From an uncultured Flavonifractor sp. (lineage in GTDB: Bacteria; Bacillota; Clostridia; Oscillospirales; Oscillospiraceae), in assembly GCF_944385615.1 (NCBI RefSeq), contig NZ_CALWXV010000006.1, forward strand, positions 16,404 to 80,403: 64,000 nt of DNA, read 5' to 3'. Below, one piece after another: positions 32,331 to 41,182 of this stretch (its first letter is position 1; every line of letters begins with the position of its first letter). Below the pieces are notes generated by a model. The model did not search any database and had not been told where the DNA came from. It saw only the letters and a list, made by a program, of their open reading frames with translations. Made by a program: the position numbers and the translations under genes.

Positions 32331-33502
32331 TCCACCAGCATCAGGCAGCCGTCCTGATCGTATTTCAGCCGCTGGACCTCCGCCTTGGTGTTGCGGATGA
32401 TGTCGTCCATGCGCACACTCTCAGTGACGGTGGCCACAAAGGTGTAGGCCACGCCGTGGCGCTTGGCCCGGCCGGTACGGCCGATGCGGTGGGTGTAGTT
32501 CTCCAGCTCGTCGGGCACATCGTAGTTGAACACCGCATCCACATCGTCGATGTCCAGGCCCCGGGCGGCCACGTCGGTGGCCACCAGCACCTTGATCTCA
32601 CCCTTCTTGAACTTGTCCAGGGTCTTTTCCCGGACCCGCTGCTGAATGTCGCCGTGGATGGCCTGACAGGAGATGCCCCGCATATTCAGCAGGCCCGCCA
32701 GCCGGTCGGTCATATTTTTGGTGTTGCAGAAGGCAATGGCCCGCTCGTAGCCTCCGTGGGTAATGAGGGCGGCAATGGTGTCCAGCTTCTTCTCCCGTCC
32801 GTCCAGGTCCACCCGGTACTGGGTGATGTCGGGCTTGGACTCCTCCACCGGCCGGACCGTGATTTCCACCGGGTCCCGCTGGTACACCCAGGAGATATCC
32901 ATCACCTCCCGGCTGATGGTGGCGGAAAACATGCCCATGTTCTTCCGGTGCTTCAGCTGGTCCAGAATCCGGGTCACATCCCGGACAAAGCCCATGTCCA
33001 GCATCCGGTCGGCCTCGTCCAGTACCACCGTCTCCACCTTGTCCAGGCGCACGGTGCGCCGCTTCATGTGGTCCATCAGCCGCCCCGGAGTGGCCACCAC
33101 GATCTGGGGCCGCTTTTTCAGGGTGGTGATCTGCTTTTCAATGGGGGCGCCGCCGTAGAGGCAGACGGTGCGCACCCCCTCCTTAAACTCGCACAGGTCC
33201 CGCAGCTCCTCCTGGATCTGCACCGCCAGCTCCCGGGTTGGGGCCAGCACCAGGGCCTGGACCTCCTCCCGGGCCGGGTCGATGTGCTCCACCATAGGGA
33301 TACCGAAGGCAAAGGTCTTGCCGGTGCCGGTGGGGGCCTTGGCGATGACGTCCTTCCAGTCCATGAAGTAGGGAATGGCCCCGGCCTGGACCGGAGTGGC
33401 CTGAACATATCCCTTTTTGTCGATGGCCTTCATGACCTCGGGGGACAGGCCCAGGTCAGCATAATTAACGATCTCGTTGACCTGCTCGCCGTTGATTTCC
33501 AT
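32324..33502 (-). CDS. DEAD-box RNA helicase
   Basis: The start MEINGEQVNEIVNYADLGLS is nine bases from AAAGGAAG; 392 residues. All helicase motifs are present: Q motif GYVQATPVQ, Walker A APTGTGKT, PTRELA, TPGRL, VLDEADRMLD, SAT, and the C-terminal ARGLDIDDVD and HRIGRTGRA. The length is that of a core helicase without an RNA-binding tail, like CshB/DeaD minimal forms. It should unwind short RNA duplexes in ribosome assembly or mRNA decay. Confidence 0.93.
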   Translation of the reverse strand: MEINGEQVNEIVNYADLGLSPEVMKAIDKKGYVQATPVQAGAIPYFMDWKDVIAKAPTGTGKTFAFGIPMVEHIDPAREEVQALVLAPTRELAVQIQEELRDLCEFKEGVRTVCLYGGAPIEKQITTLKKRPQIVVATPGRLMDHMKRRTVRLDKVETVVLDEADRMLDMGFVRDVTRILDQLKHRKNMGMFSATISREVMDISWVYQRDPVEITVRPVEESKPDITQYRVDLDGREKKLDTIAALITHGGYERAIAFCNTKNMTDRLAGLLNMRGISCQAIHGDIQQRVREKTLDKFKKGEIKVLVATDVAARGLDIDDVDAVFNYDVPDELENYTHRIGRTGRAKRHGVAYTFVATVTESVRMDDIIRNTKAEVQRLKYDQDGCLMLVEL

Positions 33503-33821
33503 GGGTACAAAACTTCCTTTCCGTTTCAATCTGCCTGATTCAAGGTCCCCACAGGCATCGAAACTCCCTTTCGTACCCAACGCCCTCTTTCCCCGGGGCG
33601 CGACCTCAAATCGTACCGAAAAAGTGTATCATATTATAGGAATAAATGCAATCCTTTCACCCGGAGCGGCCGGGATGCCCGCCGGAAGAGGGCGTAACAA
33701 TATAGAGACCGGCCTCTGCAAATGGCATTGCCACCATTTAGGGTAGGGCCGCCATATATGGCGGCCGAATCTCCCGGCGGTGATGGACTGGCGACCATAA
33801 AAGGCCGCCCCCGCCTTTGAT
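33503..33821. other. Gap upstream of the DEAD-box gene
   Basis: About 320 bases. It holds the DEAD-box 5' region and a perfect 20-bp palindrome GGCCGCCATATATGGCGGCC (33747-33766) that could act as a terminator stem or protein site for the small gene to its right. A TATAAT-like box (complement at 33634-33639) is the best promoter candidate for the helicase. No convincing gene is seen. Confidence 0.45.
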
Positions 33822-33983
33822 TCATCCATTTCCTTCCTCCGTCCCATACAAAGCAGTCCAGGTTTCCAACGCTTCACTGGTACCATGCAGCATACCCCGG
33901 TAATAATAGTACCGGCAGCAACCATAGGGGCCTTTGCCGACGCCAAAGGGCGGACACTGCACATACGCGCTTTCCCAGTCCAT
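33822..33983 (-). CDS. 53-residue Tyr/Cys-rich small protein
   Basis: The frame MDWESAYVQCPPFGVGKGPY, then GCCRYYYYRGMLHGTSEA and LETWTALYGTEEGNG, starts two bases after GGGGTGAGG. It is divergent from the RHH gene and the two share a 94-bp region with an 11-bp inverted repeat. That arrangement favours a real gene, possibly the partner of the RHH protein. The composition (four consecutive Tyr, two Cys pairs) is unusual. No family is recognised and the start site spacing is short, so confidence is limited. Confidence 0.4.
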   Translation of the reverse strand: MDWESAYVQCPPFGVGKGPYGCCRYYYYRGMLHGTSEALETWTALYGTEEGNG

Positions 33984-33995
33984 ATCCTCACCCCG

Positions 33996-34066
33996 TTGTC
34001 TTACAATTCGTCTTACATACTTATAACATAAATTGTATTACGTTGTAAATGACAATATGTAAGACG
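33996..34066. promoter_or_regulatory. Repeated operator sites between divergent small genes
   Basis: CGTCTTACATA (34009-34019) and TATGTAAGACG (34056-34066) form a perfect 11-bp inverted repeat. An extra direct half-site GTCTTACA lies at 33998-34005, 12 bp from its neighbour. RHH repressors bind such repeated half-sites, so the RHH protein encoded immediately to the right is the likely ligand. Confidence 0.6.
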
Positions 34067-34076
34067 CGGTGATTCT

Positions 34077-34256
34077 ATGGCAAAATTCAAGCTCCCAGCC
34101 GTTCCCGGCACCACCTCAAAAACCATTCGCTTTCCCAATCCCATTCTGGAAGAGGTGGAAAAGGCCATTCAGGGCACAGACTGCAACTTTTCCCAGTTTG
34201 TGATTGAGGCCACTCGGGTGGCGCTGGAAAACCTGAAGGAAGCGGACAACCCGTAA
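34077..34256 (+). CDS. RHH-type small DNA-binding protein (YlcI/YnfO-like)
   Basis: The 59-residue product MAKFKLPAVPGTTSKTIRFP, then NPILEEVEKAIQGTDCNFSQ and FVIEATRVALENLKE has the ribbon-helix-helix layout: a short strand (KTIRFP), helix A (LEEVEKAI) and helix B (NFSQFVIEATRVALENL). It is too short for most gene callers. It is likely an autoregulator through the inverted repeat just upstream. Such proteins are often antitoxins or plasmid/phage regulators; no classical toxin is adjacent, only the divergent 53-residue frame. Confidence 0.7.
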   Translation: MAKFKLPAVPGTTSKTIRFPNPILEEVEKAIQGTDCNFSQFVIEATRVALENLKEADNP

Positions 34257-34277
34257 GGGGCAATGCACGCCACACAC

Positions 34278-34312
34278 AAAAAGGACGTGCCGCATGGCGG
34301 CACGCCCTTTTT
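34278..34312. terminator. Bidirectional terminator
   Basis: AAAAAGGACGTGCCGC / GCGGCACGCCCTTTTT with one mismatch, between the RHH gene and prmA. Confidence 0.85.
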
Positions 34313-34317
34313 CCTGT

Positions 34318-35262
34318 TTATGCCCGTTTCGCGGCCAGGGATACCCAACCGTTCTGCTCCCGGCGGCGGATAATGCGCAGGCCGTTGCGCTCCAGGGCGG
34401 CCTGGACCTCGTCGGCCCGGGTGTCGATGATGCCGGAGCACAGGAATACCCCGTCCCCGGTCATCCACTCCCCCGCCTTGGCGGACAGAGGCATAATAAC
34501 ATCTGCCACAATATTGGCCAGTACCAGAGGATAGCGCCGCTCCCCCAGCTCCTTCACCAGGGCCTGGTCGGTGAGCACATCCCCCGCCCGAACGGTATAC
34601 CGGTCTTTCCCGATCCCGTTGAGGGAGGCGTTTTCATAGGCCACATCCACCGCCTTGGGGTCGATATCCACCGCCACGGCGGAAGAAGCCCCCAGGGCCA
34701 TGGCGGCGATGGACAAAATACCGCTGCCGCAGCCCAGATCCAGCACCGGCTGGCCGGGGACCACATACTCCTCCAGCCCCATCAGGCACAGCTGGGTGGA
34801 GGCGTGGTTGCCCGTACCAAAGGTGAGGCCGGGGTTGAGGTACACCGGGGTGCGCCCCTCCGGCGGGGTCTGGTCCTTCTCCCATTCAGGCACGATCCAC
34901 AGCTTCTCCCCCACCGCCATGGGCTTATAATACTTCTGCCAGGAGTGGGCCCAATCGTTGTCCCCCAGAGAGGAGAGGGTATAGGGCTGGCGGATGCCCT
35001 CCAGCCAGCGCTCCAGCTGGGCCTTGCCGTCGTCGTCGTCGGTGACGTAAAACTTGACCCGGCACACCCCTTTCATCCGCTCCAGCAGGTCCTCGTCCAC
35101 ATAGTCCCAATACTGACGGTTCTGCTCCAGGAAGGTCTTGAAGTCCTCCTCGTCCTCAATGGCAAATCCGGTGACGCCATTGGCGGTGAGCCGGGCGCAC
35201 AGGCCGTCCAGCTCCTCCTCGGTGGTGTCCAGCACCACCTCCAGCCACTTCAAATCCTCCAT
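34318..35262 (-). CDS. prmA: Ribosomal protein L11 methyltransferase
   Basis: The 314 residues have the PrmA arrangement: an N-terminal substrate-recognition domain (WLEVVLDTTEEELDGLCARL), a linker, and a class I methyltransferase domain with LNPGLTFGTGNHAST, SAM-binding DLGCGSGILSIAAM and the catalytic-site NIVADVI. It trimethylates L11 lysines and the N terminus. Its ATG shares one base with the stop of the upstream degV gene (TGATG), so the two are translationally coupled. Confidence 0.95.
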   Translation of the reverse strand: MEDLKWLEVVLDTTEEELDGLCARLTANGVTGFAIEDEEDFKTFLEQNRQYWDYVDEDLLERMKGVCRVKFYVTDDDDGKAQLERWLEGIRQPYTLSSLGDNDWAHSWQKYYKPMAVGEKLWIVPEWEKDQTPPEGRTPVYLNPGLTFGTGNHASTQLCLMGLEEYVVPGQPVLDLGCGSGILSIAAMALGASSAVAVDIDPKAVDVAYENASLNGIGKDRYTVRAGDVLTDQALVKELGERRYPLVLANIVADVIMPLSAKAGEWMTGDGVFLCSGIIDTRADEVQAALERNGLRIIRRREQNGWVSLAAKRA

Positions 35263-36134
35263 CAGCGTTCACTCCCCAGGAAAAACAGGGCCACGGTGCC
35301 CGGTCCCGAGTGGGCGCCGATCACCGGCCCCACATAGTTGATGACCACCGTCTTTACCCCAAAGCGGGCCTTCACATCGGCAGCCACCCGCTGGGCGTCG
35401 GCCTCACAGTCGCCGTGGCTGATAAATACCACCTGCTCCGCCGGGTTCTGGGCGGTCTGCTCCATGTGGTCCACCAGGGCCTTCAAAGAGGCGTTCCGGC
35501 CCCGGGCAGTACCCACCTTAATAAGGTGGCCCTCATTGTCCACATGCATCACCGGCTTGATGGACAGCATGGTGCCCAGTACGGCGGTGGCGGCGGAGAT
35601 CCGCCCACCCCGCTTGAGGAAGTGGAGATCGTCCACCGTAAACCAGTGGCACAGGTTGAGCTTGTGCGCCTCGGTCCAGTCCCGCACCTCGTCCATGGTC
35701 TTGCCTTCTTTTTTCTGCTGGGCGGCGTACCACACCAGCAGGCCCTGACCCAGGGAGGCGCACAGGGTATCCACCACATACACCTTCCGGTCGGGGTACT
35801 GCTCCATCAGCTCCCTGGCGGCAATCTGCGCCGAGTTGCAGGTAGTGGACAGGCCGGAGGAGAAAGCCAGCACCAGCACGTCCTTGCCCTCCTTCAAAAA
35901 GGGCTCGATGGCATCGGTATAGGTGGCCACGTTAACGGCGGAGGTGGTGGCCATAGCCCCACCCCGCAGGCGGGCATAGAAATCTGCCGGGTCAATGTCC
36001 CGGTTGTCCGGCCAGTTATAGTAGATTTTATCCTCCATGGTGAAGGACAGCGGGAGCACCTCCACTCCCAGCTCCGCCACCAGCTCCGCCGACAGATCGG
36101 CGGAGGAGTCGGTCAAAATCACATACTCTCCCAT
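35262..36134 (-). CDS. DegV-family fatty-acid-binding protein (second FakB-like)
   Basis: The 290 residues show ILTDSSADLS, a TTSAVNV segment, FSSGLSTTCNS and the signature FLKRGGRISAATAVLG. It is clearly distinct from the DegV at 19.5 kb, as is usual: organisms commonly carry several FakB proteins with different fatty-acid preference (saturated versus unsaturated). It lies in a unit DUF1836-degV-prmA. It should deliver fatty acid to FakA (39.5-41.1 kb). Confidence 0.88.
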   Translation of the reverse strand: MGEYVILTDSSADLSAELVAELGVEVLPLSFTMEDKIYYNWPDNRDIDPADFYARLRGGAMATTSAVNVATYTDAIEPFLKEGKDVLVLAFSSGLSTTCNSAQIAARELMEQYPDRKVYVVDTLCASLGQGLLVWYAAQQKKEGKTMDEVRDWTEAHKLNLCHWFTVDDLHFLKRGGRISAATAVLGTMLSIKPVMHVDNEGHLIKVGTARGRNASLKALVDHMEQTAQNPAEQVVFISHGDCEADAQRVAADVKARFGVKTVVINYVGPVIGAHSGPGTVALFFLGSER

Positions 36135-36152
36135 CAGCGAGATAACCTCCTG

Positions 36153-36716
36153 TTATAATTTCAGATCTTTTTCCTTGCTTTTCCCCTTTTTTCCGCTTTC
36201 CTTCTCTGCCTGGGGCTGCTTGGCCCGCAGCAGTTCCAGAATCCGCTGGCAGGCCAGCTTATCGGCGTAGCTGCGCAGCGCCAGCGCCAGGGCCAGACCG
36301 GGCAGGTCCTCCTCCCCGGCGGTGGGGTCCAGGGACCCGGCGGTCACGTCCAGGGCCCGGTCCAGCTCCATGCGGAACTGCTCATACAGGGCCTGAGGCT
36401 CCCGCCCCTGAGCCGCCGAGGCCAGCAGCAGCCCTGTGTCCTTCACCGACAGCACCTGCTTCAAAGCGCACAGAGCGGTGAGATAGGCCAGATGGGTGCG
36501 GGAATACCGCTTGCCCTCCGCCCGGGGCATGGCCCCGTCCTTAATATAATTATTCACCATGGCGGAGGTGAGGGCCTCCCCCTCGCCGTAGTGGATGAGC
36601 TGCCGGGGCATATAGCTGATAAGCTGATCCATATACAGGCCGATATCGGGCAGGCCCTCCCAGTCCACCGGCCGCTCGTTCTCCAGCCGCTCTTTTAATG
36701 CGCGGATCTCTTCCAA
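36153..36716 (-). CDS. DUF1836 protein
   Basis: A TTG start (giving LLEEIRALKERLENERP) is chosen because AAGGAGG lies seven bases upstream; no ATG has comparable support. The 187 residues contain the DUF1836 core: MDQLISYMPRQLIHYGEGEA, then LTSAMVNNYIKDG, YSRTHLAYLTALCALKQVLS. The core looks like a helix-turn-helix, and these proteins are thought to be DNA-binding regulators. It ends with a Lys-rich tail. It is the first gene of the degV-prmA unit. Confidence 0.8.
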   Translation of the reverse strand: MEEIRALKERLENERPVDWEGLPDIGLYMDQLISYMPRQLIHYGEGEALTSAMVNNYIKDGAMPRAEGKRYSRTHLAYLTALCALKQVLSVKDTGLLLASAAQGREPQALYEQFRMELDRALDVTAGSLDPTAGEEDLPGLALALALRSYADKLACQRILELLRAKQPQAEKESGKKGKSKEKDLKL

Positions 36717-36934
36717 AAGGCCTCCTCCTTCCTGGTTTTCAAAACCATATCTGAAGATATCGCCGCCATTATACCACATCGCTTTCCCGGAAGTAAACCC
36801 CTTCAAGGATTGAAAACAGGCCCTTTTCCTTACATAACAGCATTATGTGAACCCACTTCCCGCCCCATACCCCGCAGAGAGAGCACCAGGGAAAACTTTT
36901 TGGTTTTTTGTTGGGTTTGACGAATGAATAAATA

Positions 36935-36962
36935 TTGCATTTCTTTGCATACCGTGTATAAT
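36935..36962 (+). promoter_or_regulatory. Promoter of the amino-acid ABC transporter
   Basis: TTGCAT (36935-36940), a 16-bp spacer and TATAAT (36957-36962). A small hairpin ACCTT/AAGGT (about 36969-36983) follows in the leader. Confidence 0.65.
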
Positions 36963-37032
36963 AGAAACTACCTTATTTCAAGGTAAGGCAAAGAGGATCG
37001 CGCCAAGCGCATGAATAGGAGAGTATAACGTC

Positions 37033-37899
37033 ATGAAGAATTTCAAGAAGCTGGCCCTGATGGGCCTGACTGCGGCCATGTCTCTGTCTCTGCTGGCCGG
37101 CTGCGGCAACGGCACCACCGGTACGGCCAATACTCCCGCCGCCAATTCCAACACCCCCAGCGGCAGCACCGAGAGCAGCACCCCCGCCGCCACCGGGGAA
37201 TTTACCACCGTGGAGGAGGGCAAGCTCCACATGTCCACCAACGCCCAGTTCCCCCCCTATGAAATGACCACCGATGACGGCGGCTTCGAGGGCATCGACG
37301 TGGAGGTGGCTCAGGCCATCGCCGACAAGCTGGGCCTGGAGCTGGTGGTGGACGATATGGCCTTCAACGCCGCTCTCACCGCTGTACAGACCGGTCAGAG
37401 CGATATTGCCATGGCGGGCATCACCGTTACCCCCGAGCGTGAGGCGGTGATGGAGTTCTCCAACACCTACGCCAACGGCGTGCAGGTGGTCATCGTCAAG
37501 GAGGACTCCCCCATTGAGACCGTGGATGATCTGGCCAACGCCAGCATGATCGGCTGCCAGGCCGACACCACCGGCTACATCTACTGCTCCGACACCCCCG
37601 AGAACGGCGGCTATGGCGAGGACCATGTCACCGCTTACGACAACGGCGCTCTGGCTGTTATGGCTCTGGTCAACGGTCAGGTGGACGCTGTGGTCATCGA
37701 CAACGCTCCCGCTCAGGAGTTTGTGGCTGCCAACCCCGGCCTGAAGATCCTGGACACTGAGTTTGCCAACGAGGATTACGCCATCGGCTTTGCCAAGGGC
37801 AACACCGCTCTGAAGGACGCTGTGAACACCGCTCTTGAAGAGCTGATCGCTGACGGTACCGTTCAGTCCATCGTTGACAAGTATATTCCGTCGAAGTAA
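37033..37899 (+). CDS. Amino-acid ABC transporter substrate-binding lipoprotein
   Basis: The signal peptide MKNFKKLALMGLTAAMSLSL ends in LAGC, with Cys24 lipidated, followed by a Ser/Thr/Asn-rich linker. The domain is a family-3 solute-binding protein: AQFPPYEMTTDDGGFEGIDV, AQAIADKLG, AGITVTPER and AIGFAKGN. It binds a polar amino acid outside the cell for the permease and ATPase encoded downstream. Which amino acid is unknown; 288 residues. Confidence 0.92.
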   Translation: MKNFKKLALMGLTAAMSLSLLAGCGNGTTGTANTPAANSNTPSGSTESSTPAATGEFTTVEEGKLHMSTNAQFPPYEMTTDDGGFEGIDVEVAQAIADKLGLELVVDDMAFNAALTAVQTGQSDIAMAGITVTPEREAVMEFSNTYANGVQVVIVKEDSPIETVDDLANASMIGCQADTTGYIYCSDTPENGGYGEDHVTAYDNGALAVMALVNGQVDAVVIDNAPAQEFVAANPGLKILDTEFANEDYAIGFAKGNTALKDAVNTALEELIADGTVQSIVDKYIPSK

Positions 37900-37973
37900 A
37901 CTGGACCTTGGAGAAGGGCGGCCTTCTGTGCCGCCCTTCTTCTCATATTTCAGGAAAGGAGGCCTCTTCTATT

Positions 37974-38705
37974 ATGCTGACTGAATTTGCGCAGTGGCTG
38001 ACGGCCCTGGGTGGGCGCTTTCATACGGCATTTGTGGAAGGAGACCGCTGGAAGCTCTATCTGGAGGGACTGGGCGTTACCCTGGGAATGACGGTGGTGG
38101 CCCTGATCCTCGGTATGGTCCTGGGTGTGGTGGTGGCCGTCATCCGTACCGCCCACGACCAGCAGCGCCCCAAGCAACACAATTTTTTACTGGGCATCCT
38201 CAATCTGATCTGCAAGATCTATACCACTATCATCCGCGGCACCCCCATGATGGTGCAGATCCTGATCTGGGGATTTGTCATCTTCGCCTCCAGCCGCAAC
38301 AAGTTCATGGTGGGTATTATCGGCCTGGGTATCAACTCGGGGGCCTATGTGGCGGAAATCGTCCGGGGCGGCCTGATGAGCGTGGACATGGGCCAGATGG
38401 AGGCCGGCCGTTCTCTGGGCTTGGGCTATCTGGACACCATGCGCTTTATCGTCATTCCCCAGGCCTTCAAGAACATCCTGCCCTCCCTGGGCAACGAGTT
38501 CATCACCCTGTTTAAGGACACCTCTCTGGTCAACGCCATCGGCGCGGCCGAATTGACCTATCAGGCCATGCGGATCGGCGGCCGGACCTATGACTATATG
38601 CCTCCGCTGATTGGCAGTGCTGTGATGTATCTGGTGATCGTCATTATCTTCACCTGGCTCCAGGGTATTCTGGAAAGGAGGCTGCGTCAAAGTGATCGAC
38701 GTTAA
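37974..38705 (+). CDS. Amino-acid ABC transporter permease
   Basis: Starts at [14 protein letters not shown] after AAAGGAGG; 243 residues with about five membrane segments. The conserved motif [15 protein letters not shown] and the cytoplasmic EAA loop [20 protein letters not shown] are those of HisM/GlnP-type permeases. It probably works as a homodimer, since only one permease gene is present. Its end overlaps the ATPase start by 14 bases. Confidence 0.92.
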   Translation: MLTEFAQWLTALGGRFHTAFVEGDRWKLYLEGLGVTLGMTVVALILGMVLGVVVAVIRTAHDQQRPKQHNFLLGILNLICKIYTTIIRGTPMMVQILIWGFVIFASSRNKFMVGIIGLGINSGAYVAEIVRGGLMSVDMGQMEAGRSLGLGYLDTMRFIVIPQAFKNILPSLGNEFITLFKDTSLVNAIGAAELTYQAMRIGGRTYDYMPPLIGSAVMYLVIVIIFTWLQGILERRLRQSDRR

Positions 38706-39414
38706 AAACCTGTCCAAGGCCTTTGGAAAAAATCTGGTGCTGGACGACATCTCCGAGCATATCCATCCCGGGGAAAAGGTGGTCATCATCGGGCCCTCCG
38801 GCTCGGGCAAGTCCACCTTCCTGCGCTGCCTCAACCTGCTGGAGACCCCCACCAGGGGCACCATTACCTTTGAGGGCACGGATATCACCGACCCCAAGTG
38901 CAACATCGACCAGATCCGCCAGCACATGGGCATGGTGTTTCAGCACTTCAATCTGTTCCCCAACATGACCATCCGCAAAAACATCACCCTGGCCCCTGTC
39001 CGCACCAAACTGATGGGCCAGGCCGAGGCCGACGACACCGCCACCGCCCTGCTGCGGCGGGTGGGGCTGGAGGAAAAGGCGGACGCCTATCCCGCCCAAC
39101 TCTCCGGCGGTCAGAAGCAGCGCATCGCCATCGTGCGGGCCCTGGCCATGAAACCCAAGGTGATGCTTTTTGACGAACCCACCTCCGCCCTGGACCCCGA
39201 GATGGTGGGCGAGGTGCTGGAAGTCATGAAGCAGCTGGCCGACGAGGGCATGACCATGGTGGTGGTCACCCACGAGATGGGCTTTGCCCGGGAGGTGGGC
39301 AGCCGGGTCCTCTTTATGGACGGCGGCCACATTCTGGAGCAGAACGAGCCCCACGCCTTTTTCGCCAACCCCAAGGAACAGCGCACCATTGAATTTCTGT
39401 CCAAGGTCCTGTAA
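38692..39414 (+). CDS. Amino-acid ABC transporter ATP-binding protein (GlnQ-like)
   Basis: The start is GTG ([14 protein letters not shown]) ten bases from AAAGGAGG inside the permease gene; 240 residues. Walker [11 protein letters not shown]-loop [11 protein letters not shown], signature LSGGQKQR, Walker [15 protein letters not shown] and switch His VVTHEMGFA are all intact. It powers the amino-acid importer encoded just upstream. Confidence 0.94.
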   Translation: MIDVKNLSKAFGKNLVLDDISEHIHPGEKVVIIGPSGSGKSTFLRCLNLLETPTRGTITFEGTDITDPKCNIDQIRQHMGMVFQHFNLFPNMTIRKNITLAPVRTKLMGQAEADDTATALLRRVGLEEKADAYPAQLSGGQKQRIAIVRALAMKPKVMLFDEPTSALDPEMVGEVLEVMKQLADEGMTMVVVTHEMGFAREVGSRVLFMDGGHILEQNEPHAFFANPKEQRTIEFLSKVL

Positions 39415-39420
39415 AACCGC

Positions 39421-39458
39421 AAAAAGCCGCCCCATCCGGTTGGATGGGGCGGCTTTTT
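39421..39458. terminator. Bidirectional terminator
   Basis: AAAAAGCCGCCCCATCC / GGATGGGGCGGCTTTTT with loop GGTT, between convergent glnQ-like and fakA genes. Confidence 0.92.
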
Positions 39459-39467
39459 GCATATCGG

Positions 39468-41147
39468 TTACTCGGCGGAAATCATATAGTAGTACACAGG
39501 CTGACCGCCGGAGAGCAGGGTGATCTCGGCGTTGGGGCAGCACTGGGTAAAGAGCTCCAGGGTCTTCTGGGCGTCCTTCTCGGACACATCCTCGCCATAG
39601 AAGATGTTGATGAACTCGGCGCCCTGCTGGGCGTCGGCCTCGGCCAGACGGCGGAGCAGTTTGTCCAGCTTCCGGTCGGTGCCGAAGAGCTGGTGCTCGG
39701 TCAGGGCCAGATAGTCCCCCCGCTTGATGGCAAAGCCGTCAAAGTCGGAGTCCCGGGCGGCATAGGTGATCTCGGAGGTGGTCACATGGCCGATGGCCTC
39801 GGTCATGGCGGCCACATTGTCCTCCTGGGTCCCCTCCGGGTCCATGACCATCAGAGCGGAGATGCCCTGGGGCACGGACTTGGTGGGGAGTACCACCACC
39901 TGCTTGCCCTCAGCCAGGCGGACGCACTGCTCGGCGGCCATGATGATGTTCTTGTTGTTGGGCAGGACAAAGACGATCTCCGCCGGGGTGGCGTCGATCT
40001 CCTTCATAATGTCGTCGGTGGAGGGGTTCATGGTCTGTCCCCCACTGATGACCCCGTCGGCCCCCAGATCCCGGAACACGGCGGCCAGTCCCTCGCCGGC
40101 GGCCACCGCCACCACGCCGTACTTCTTTTCGGGAGCAGCGATCTTCCGGCCGCCCTCCTCGTGGTGGTCGTGGTCGTCCTCCAGATCGTCGGTGCTCTGG
40201 ATGTGCCGCCCGGCGGCCAGATCCTCCGCCTGGGTGCGCATGTTCTCGATCTTGGCCAGCTCCAGGGTGCCGTACTTCTGGGCCTCGGTCAGGGCGGCGC
40301 CGGGAATATCGGTGTGGACGTGGACCTTGAAGCAGTCGTCGTCCTCGCCGATGACCAGGCTGTCGCCGATGCTGTTCAGATAGGCCTCAAAGGGCTCCAG
40401 GCCCTTGTTGGTGGTCTTGCGGACAATGAACACCGTATCAAAGGTAAAGGTGATCTCCTCGGCGGCAATGGCGGCATAGTCGGTCTTGTTCTCCGACTGG
40501 GCGCTCTCTCCGCCGTCCTCCGGCATGGGCAGGCCCCGCAGGGAGTCCAGCATACCCTGGAGGATCACCAGAAAGCCCTTGCCGCCGGCGTCCACCACCC
40601 CCGCCTTTTTCAGGACAGGATTCATCTCGGTGGTGTGCTCCAGAGCCACCTGGCCCTCGGCAATGGCGGCCTCCAGCACGGCCTCCGGGTCGTTGGGAGT
40701 CTTGCGGGCGGCGTCGGCGGCCCGGGCGGCAGCCAAACGGGAGACGGTCAGGATGGTACCCTCGGCGGGCTTCATGACCGCCTTGTAGGCCGCGGCCACG
40801 CCAAAGTCCAGGGCGATGGCCAGATCCCGGCCGTCGATCTCCTCCTTGTCCTTCACGGCCTTGGAAAAGCCGCGGAACAGCAGGGACAGAATGACACCCG
40901 AGTTGCCCCGGGCCCCCCGCAGCAGGGCGGAGGCGTTGGTGGCGGCCGCCTCCCCCACGGTGCGGGGCTGCTTTTTGCGCAGCTCGGCGGCAGCGGTGGA
41001 GATGGTCAGGCTCATATTGGTGCCGGTATCGCCGTCAGGCACGGGGAATACGTTCAGCTCGTTGATCTGCTGCTTTTGAAGATTGATGGAGGCTGCCCCA
41101 TGGATGATAGCCTGGGCAAAGGACGCTCCGTCAATGCGCTCTCTCAT
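39468..41147 (-). CDS. fakA: Fatty-acid kinase catalytic protein (DAK2 family)
   Basis: The start MRERIDGASFAQAIIHGAAS is eight bases from GGAAGG; 559 residues. The N-terminal DhaL-like kinase domain has the ATP/Mg motif NVFPVPDGDTGTNMSLT and GARGNSGVILS. The middle domain follows, and the C-terminal domain (from about residue 340) includes SGGQTMNPSTDDI and FVLPNNKNIIMAAEQ, as in FakA. It phosphorylates a fatty acid presented by FakB/DegV; two DegV genes are in the window. A His-rich insert (DDHDHHEEGG, about residue 325) is unusual. It follows the Asp23 gene after 35 bp, the common arrangement. Confidence 0.92.
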   Translation of the reverse strand: MRERIDGASFAQAIIHGAASINLQKQQINELNVFPVPDGDTGTNMSLTISTAAAELRKKQPRTVGEAAATNASALLRGARGNSGVILSLLFRGFSKAVKDKEEIDGRDLAIALDFGVAAAYKAVMKPAEGTILTVSRLAAARAADAARKTPNDPEAVLEAAIAEGQVALEHTTEMNPVLKKAGVVDAGGKGFLVILQGMLDSLRGLPMPEDGGESAQSENKTDYAAIAAEEITFTFDTVFIVRKTTNKGLEPFEAYLNSIGDSLVIGEDDDCFKVHVHTDIPGAALTEAQKYGTLELAKIENMRTQAEDLAAGRHIQSTDDLEDDHDHHEEGGRKIAAPEKKYGVVAVAAGEGLAAVFRDLGADGVISGGQTMNPSTDDIMKEIDATPAEIVFVLPNNKNIIMAAEQCVRLAEGKQVVVLPTKSVPQGISALMVMDPEGTQEDNVAAMTEAIGHVTTSEITYAARDSDFDGFAIKRGDYLALTEHQLFGTDRKLDKLLRRLAEADAQQGAEFINIFYGEDVSEKDAQKTLELFTQCCPNAEITLLSGGQPVYYYMISAE

Positions 41148-41182
41148 GTCTGTGTTCCTTCCTTTCAATGGGCGGGACGGCT

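Noticed and set aside
33629-33991. 120-codon minus-strand frame
   Set aside because: Composition is poor and the overlapping 53-residue frame has the better start and context.
36807-37032. Possible riboswitch or T-box before the amino-acid transporter
   Set aside because: Only small hairpins and a promoter are visible; no T-box sequence or known aptamer core.
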